Shown: positions 59,051-64,000 of the stretch, in pieces
How the letters are laid out: each line of letters opens with the position of its first letter
Numbering within the stretch: position 1 is the stretch's first letter
Assembly (NCBI GenBank): GCA_033060915.1
Contig: CM065379.1
Coordinates: 23,253,318 to 23,317,317, forward strand
Length of the DNA: 64,000 nucleotides
From: Euryodendron excelsum
Taxonomy: Eukaryota > Streptophyta > Magnoliopsida > Ericales > Pentaphylacaceae
Direction: 5' to 3'
The notes under the pieces: model-generated
Database searches by the model: none
Told to the model about the DNA's origin: nothing
Seen by the model: only the letters and a program-made list of their open reading frames with translations
Program-made: the position numbers and the translations under genes

Positions 59051-60670
59051 ACTTGGGAAGAAAGCTAGGTGCATGCACTTGAAAAGAAAATTTAGAAAAT
59101 CTATGAGTTTATGTGAAAAAGGAAAGATATGATTTTATGTTGAAAAAAAGGAAGGATTTGATTTGAAATTGGAAAGAAAGAAAATATTTGGTTTTGTTTC
59201 TAAAAATAGAAGATTTGAATTTGTTTCTAAGAGTGAAATATTTGATTTTGTTTTCAAAAATAGAAGATTTGATTTTGTTACCAAAACGGTGAGATTTGAT
59301 TATGTTTCCATAATGGGAAGATTAGATTTGGTCTCCAAAAATGAAAGATTTGATTTGCCTTGAAATAAGAAGGATTTGACTCGGAAAAAAGAATGATTTT
59401 ATGTGAAATCTTTTGGTTTGAAAAGCTATCAGTTTATGTGACACTGGTTTGAAAACAACTCAAGAGAGTTATGCATTTTTTAGAAAATATGATGTAACAA
59501 TAATTTAGAGAGCGTTTTGATGTAATGAATGCAAGAATGAAGGTTATGGAGAAAACTAGGGTTTCCTAAGGCATGAGTTTCTAAGGTTTTGACCTTAGCT
59601 TCAAGACAACAACACTTGGACTAACTTTGGAAAACACTTGAAATTGAGATTTTGAAGAGATTAAAACAACTAGATTATGAAAAACAATGGTTAGGGTTTG
59701 AAACCCTAATGTGGCCCTTGAAGGCCTCTTTGAATATTCCATTTTCCTAAAGTAACCCTAACCATGAAAATGTTAGACTCACTTTAAGGTTGTGATTTTG
59801 AAAGCAGGTTAGGGCTGAAATCCTAATTTGGACTTTTGAAAGTCTCATTGAATATCTCACTTCCCTAGGGAAACCCTAGTCATGAAAAGGCGAGAATCAC
59901 CCTACGAGTGTGATTTTTTGGAAAACAAGTTAGGGTTTGGAGCCCTAATGTGGACCTTGATGGCCACTTTGAATCTTTCAGTTTCCTAAAGCAACCCTAA
60001 CAATGAAGAGGCTAGGATCACCGTTAGGGTTGTGAGTTTTTGAAAACAAGTTTGAAAATAGTTTTGAAAATGATCTTTTAATGTAGTTTTTAAACAAGAA
60101 CATTATGAAAAATGTATGAATATGCAAGATATTATAATGCAAATGGTCGTGAAACATTCAACGTTTAAAGGCTTCACCGCATTATAAGGGGCCCTAGGCT
60201 AATACCATGATGAGTTTGGCTAAAAAGAGATCCCTATCACAGTGATCTCTTCTAAAGCTTCCTCTAAGTATGGACCTAGGGTCCTCTTGTTTCAAGTATA
60301 CAAAAAGAGGAGGTTTGGAGATGGGGATTAAAAGAGAGAATAGTCCAAGTGGACTAGGAGGGAGAAGAGGAGAGTGGGGGTTGCATAATTTAAAGAGAAA
60401 CCCTACCTTTGTCTTCAATCTTCTTCAAGCTTTAACGGGAGATCTTGCTTGAACTTCGAGAGGTCTTTAATGGCTTCAAGGACTGGAAGTAGCCTTCGAT
60501 GAGTGTAGGAGGCTAAGGTTTTGAAGAGTGTAGATTAGGGTTTGAGTGTATGGGGCTAGAGGGTGAGAACCTTGGAGAGAACTAGGGTTTTTGGAGGATT
60601 TTAGGGGCAGTTTTGAGGAAGGCAGTGTTTCTGAGTGATTTTTCAAACTTCGAATATGCTAGCGGTGGTA

Positions 60671-60736
60671 TGTATTTATAGTCAAAAAATTAGAGGAGGT
60701 GAGTGATGCCAACCCAAAATTTTGGCTAGGCGCCAC
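60671..60736 (+). promoter_or_regulatory. TATA box and GGCGCC palindrome of LTR copy C
   Basis: TGTATTTATA at 60671-60680 and 'taggcgccact' about 55 bp downstream, the same layout as copy B (reverse strand) and copy D. It lies just after a GA-rich leader block containing 'gagggagaagaggagag'. Confidence 0.5.
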
Positions 60737-60879
60737 TCAACCTCAGATTTTGTGGAGATTTGAGTTGATTCGAACTTGGGCTACAAGGCAAAGATTTGGG
60801 CGCCCCTTCTAGAGGCTCCCAACCATTTTTAGGCCTAGCTCCACTATAAGTGGCTTTGAGAAGTCGCGGTTTGATTTGG

Positions 60880-61400
60880 AAAGGTGTCGGGCCACGAGGC
60901 CCAATTGGAAAAGAGATAGGGGCACTCAGAGTGTCCTGGAAGTTGCAGGTTTGATACCCAAAGCCGGTGTGGTTGAAAATGATGACCGACTTACAAGGGG
61001 CAAAATGGTTATTAGTACTAGGAAACACTTGAATTGGTCCAGAGTCGATTGAAATGGCATTCAAGAGTTGGGAACACTATTAGGAGTTTCCCAGGGGGTT
61101 ACAGGTTTGGTACCCAAAGCCGGTGCGGTTGAAAGGGGCGACCGGCCCACTAGAGGCAAAGCGGTCATTTTGATCAAGATTAACATGAACTAGTCTGAAT
61201 TGGGTTTGAATGAGATTTGAAGGTTGGGGATACTTGGGATAATGTCTCAAAGGTTATCGTTTTGATACCAAGAGCCAGCGTAGTCGACGAGGGTGATCAG
61301 GCTCCTAGGGGTAAAAAGGTCATTTAGCTCGGGTATCGCCAAAATGGGTTCAGAGTTGGCTGGAACAACATTCGAACATGCTGAATTATCTGGGACAATC
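60880..61400 (+). repeat. Tandem array inside LTR copy C, three units
   Basis: 'ggtttgatacccaaagccgg' and 'gaccg' plus 'ggggcaaaatgg' recur near 60950, 61110 and 61270, about 160 bp apart and diverged. It is the plus-strand counterpart of 48460-49690. Confidence 0.75.
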
Positions 61401-61435
61401 TTGGAAGGGGTGGACTTATTGCTCTGAGAACTTAG

Positions 61436-64000
61436 GTACTTTTTGAAAGTAACTCCATTTTTGGTCTTTCGAAAATAGTGATTCTAGGTTTGGAAGTTAG
61501 TTACGTGTAAGGAAAATACACTAGGCAATCACCTTATCCCGCCCTTGTAGTACCTACATGGATTTTCACCCTAGGTTCACTCATTTAGAATATTTGATTA
61601 TTTTATGTCCAATTATGTCTACTTTGAGAATTTTGAAAAGAAGTTTGAGTCATCATTTTAGGGATGGTATGATACATGATACGCAAGTGTATGAAAAGAA
61701 TTTGAAGAGAGATTTTAAGAAAGGTAATTGAAATTTTGAAACAGGTTGTGGAAATTGAAAAATTGAAAAAGGTTGTGACCGCACCCATGAGAGTTGCCCA
61801 CATATCCCTTTGTTGGGAATCAAGTTAGTCACAGTTCGGACTCAGGGTCTGTTTAAAAATAGACACTTAAGGATCTGGTTTGATTTGAGAAGACACTTTG
61901 AGACCTTTAGAGAGTTTGATTTGAAAAAAATTTGATTTTCACTTTGATTGGAAGATTTAAAATTGAACTTTGATTTGAAATTGACTTTGAACTAGAACTT
62001 GGACTTATTTGGGAAAGTTGAATTAAACTTTGAAATCATCTTGACTTAAGTTGGAGTTTGAAAACCATCTTGGTTTCGAAAAAAGTTGAAGTTTTCCTAA
62101 CTTAGGGTTAGTGGTTGAACTTTGGGTTTTAGCCTCCTAGAGTCTATGTAACCTAGTGTTTAAACATGCAATTGAAATAGAAAAGCTTGATTTTAGAAAG
62201 TATTGAATCAAGAAATTTCAAAAATAGGAAAGTTCAATGTTAGGAATGTTTTCATTTTATGAAATATTTGAGTTAGGAAAGTTTCATTTTAGGAAAGAAT
62301 TGAGTTTAGAAAGATATGATTTAGGAAATGTTTGAATTTAGAAAGATTTGAAGTTTGGAAACGTTTGGAAGTTTGAAATTAGGAAAGGTTGGAATTAGAA
62401 AATAATTTGACTTGAAATAGGAAAGCTTTAGTTTTGAAAATCTATCATTTTATGTGACTTTGGAATTAGAAAATCTACGATTTGATGTTGAACTTGAATT
62501 TTGAAATATAAGATTTCATGCAGAAAATAGTTTTGAAAATCTATGATTTTGATGCAAATAGAAAGCTATGACATTAGGTGAGGAAACTAGGGTTTCCTAA
62601 ATATGGATTGTAGGGTTTTGACTTGGGCTTGAAGACAAATAGTTTTCAAAAAGAAAATCTTTGAAAAGAGTTTTTTTAGTAAGTGAATTTAAGAAAACTA
62701 TCTTAAAAAGATTTGAATATAAACTTTTGCAAGTCTCTTGAATATTTCACTTTCCTAAAACGATTCTAATCATAAGAAGATTAGAACCATTCTATGGTTG
62801 TGGTTTTGACAACAACTAGAGTTTGAAATATGAACCATAATGATCACATTGAATGTAACACTTTCCTAAAATAATCCTAACCGTGGACCAGTTAGAATCA
62901 TCTTAGGGTTGTGATTTTTGAAAACAACTTAGGGTTTGAACCCAAATTTAGACATTGATGGTCATATTGAATAAAAAACTTTTCTAAAACAACCCTAACC
63001 ATGGAATAACTAGAATCACCATAGGAGTATGGTTTTGAAAACAACTTCGAAAACAATTATTTTGGATGCAAGTTTTGAAAATAATCTTTGATGCAAGTTT
63101 GAAAACACCTTTGAATATAGTATTGAATGCATGACAATTATAATGCAAAGGGATGTGAACATACAAGGTTAGGTTTCACCACATAATAAAGGAGGCCAGA
63201 CCCACACCATCTTAGGGGAAACGCAAAGAAATTCTTTGACACGGTGAATCTCTCCAAGACCATCTTAAGCATGAACCGGGAGGTCCCTTACTTCAAGCAA
63301 GCAAGAAGAGGATGTAGAAGATGGGGATTAAAATAGAAGAAAATCCAAGTGGGTTAGGAGAGAGAAGAGAAAGAGGGAGATTACATAACTTAACTAGAAA
63401 CCCTACCTTTGTCTTCTATTTGCTTTAATTGCTTTGTTTGCTTTGCTTTATTTGAACCTTGAGAGCTTTGAATATGTAGCACTTTAATCTTCAATAGATG
63501 CTTGGAGGCCTAGATTTGAGTGTATAGAGTATATGGAAGCTAGGGTTTGAGTGTATGAAGACTAAGGTTTGAGGAAGCTTGAGAGAATTACGGTTTTGAG
63601 AGAATTTGAGCTCTCTTTTGAGAGAGATAGAGTTTCTAGAATGATTTTGTAGACCTAAAATACGCAGGAGGGTGGCCCGTATTTATAGACAGGCAGAACA
63701 GGAACCAGTGCCTATTGTAGTGGCGCCAGTTTGTTTTTTTGGCTTGGCACCACTACTAGTGGCGCTAGTCTCTTTGGAAAACTTTTAAGGTAACAAGAAA
63801 TAGATCTTTGACCCTTTGACGCAAGGCAGAAGATTTGGGTGCCTGTCCTAGTGACTACCATGTAATTTTTGGTCTAGTTTCACTAGAAGTGACTCTGGAA
63901 AGTCCGGGAATGATTTGAAAAGTCTTAAGTAACCAGACTCAAACAAAAATGGACAAAAACCTCTAAAAGAGTGTCTTAGAGATAAACGGCTTAATGACCA
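61436..64000 (+). repeat. Long-LTR family, copy D (plus, lacks first 300 bp, runs off the window)
   Basis: It begins at 'ttttggtctttcgaaaatag', equal to about position +300 of the LTR. Block 'gcacccatgagagttgccca' at 61782, 'aaactagggtttccta' (62582), 'catacaaggttaggtttcac' (63160), 'gaaaatccaagtgggttagg' (63340), TATA (63680) and TGGCGCCA (63721) follow. It resembles copy B more than copy C in the leader region. Confidence 0.7.
63680..63766 (+). promoter_or_regulatory. TATA box and GGCGCC palindrome of LTR copy D
   Basis: 'gtatttataga' at 63679-63689 is followed by TGGCGCCA (63721-63728) and degenerate repeats 'ttggcaccac' and 'agtggcgctag' to 63766. Confidence 0.5.

Larger units (their letters stand above)
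57241..61435 (+). repeat. Long-LTR family, copy C (plus, 4.2 kb)
   Basis: It starts TGTCACGCCCCGATTTTCAA. Order: 'agaactcaccctcct' (57310), 'ggagttaccacctaa' (57390), block 'gcacctatgaaggttggcta' (57872), 'ggttgacctagg' minisatellite (58830-59050), repeated 'tagtttccta..gcaaccctaa' cassettes (59560-60030). Then 'aaaggcttcaccgc' (60167), TATA (60671), GGCGCC (60729) and a tandem array (60880-61400). It is interrupted at 61435 by copy D in the same orientation. No primer site was found. Confidence 0.7.

Overview
This is nuclear DNA from a flowering plant, probably a dicot or magnoliid with a repeat-rich genome. The basis is AT-rich sequence, one gene with long GT-AG introns that encodes a plant Mediator subunit, and a wealth of plant retrotransposon types. 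The species cannot be named from the sequence. No bacterial operon, tRNA, rRNA or CRISPR array was seen.

Left part (1-21,570): a minus-strand gene for a MED15-like Mediator subunit (KIX domain, then a Gln-rich region). Five coding exons can be read with matching splice phases: 20716-20628, 18692-18581, 12882-12762, 12458-11394 and 7340-7270. There is also a probable non-coding first exon (about 21530-21410) and a TATA box at 21561-21568. The C-terminal half was not found at positions 1-7269. The long introns and the downstream flank are full of small insertions: one TRIM with every diagnostic feature (2011-2278), three more TRIM-like elements at 13.35-15.7 kb, a 364-bp solo LTR, and several recent-looking tandem duplications.

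Middle part (21.7-31.7 kb): no gene. Two tandem Helitron-like elements lie in the same orientation. The second is split by a SIRE/Maximus-type Copia solo LTR (24087-25918). Another solo LTR (26955-28877) has a perfect 5-bp target duplication; a related LTR forms the left edge of the window.

31.7-46.8 kb: one large Athila-type Ty3/gypsy element. It has LTRs over 2.5 kb, a tRNA-Asp-type primer site and a decayed gag-pol reading frame. Downstream come a GC-rich minisatellite built on a palindrome, a candidate internal promoter with a leader intron, and two tandem diverged copies of the Athila 3' ORF. It is dead: about fifteen in-frame stops, nearly all explicable as C-to-T changes, plus two frameshifts that restore the frame.

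46.8-64 kb: no gene. This is a mosaic of at least six partial LTRs in both orientations from one family with very long LTRs (over 4 kb). They share a TGTCRCGCCC start, a TACGTA-containing block, a TATA box followed by GGCGCC palindromes, and internal tandem arrays. A foldback MITE and a SIRE-like LTR fragment are nested inside.
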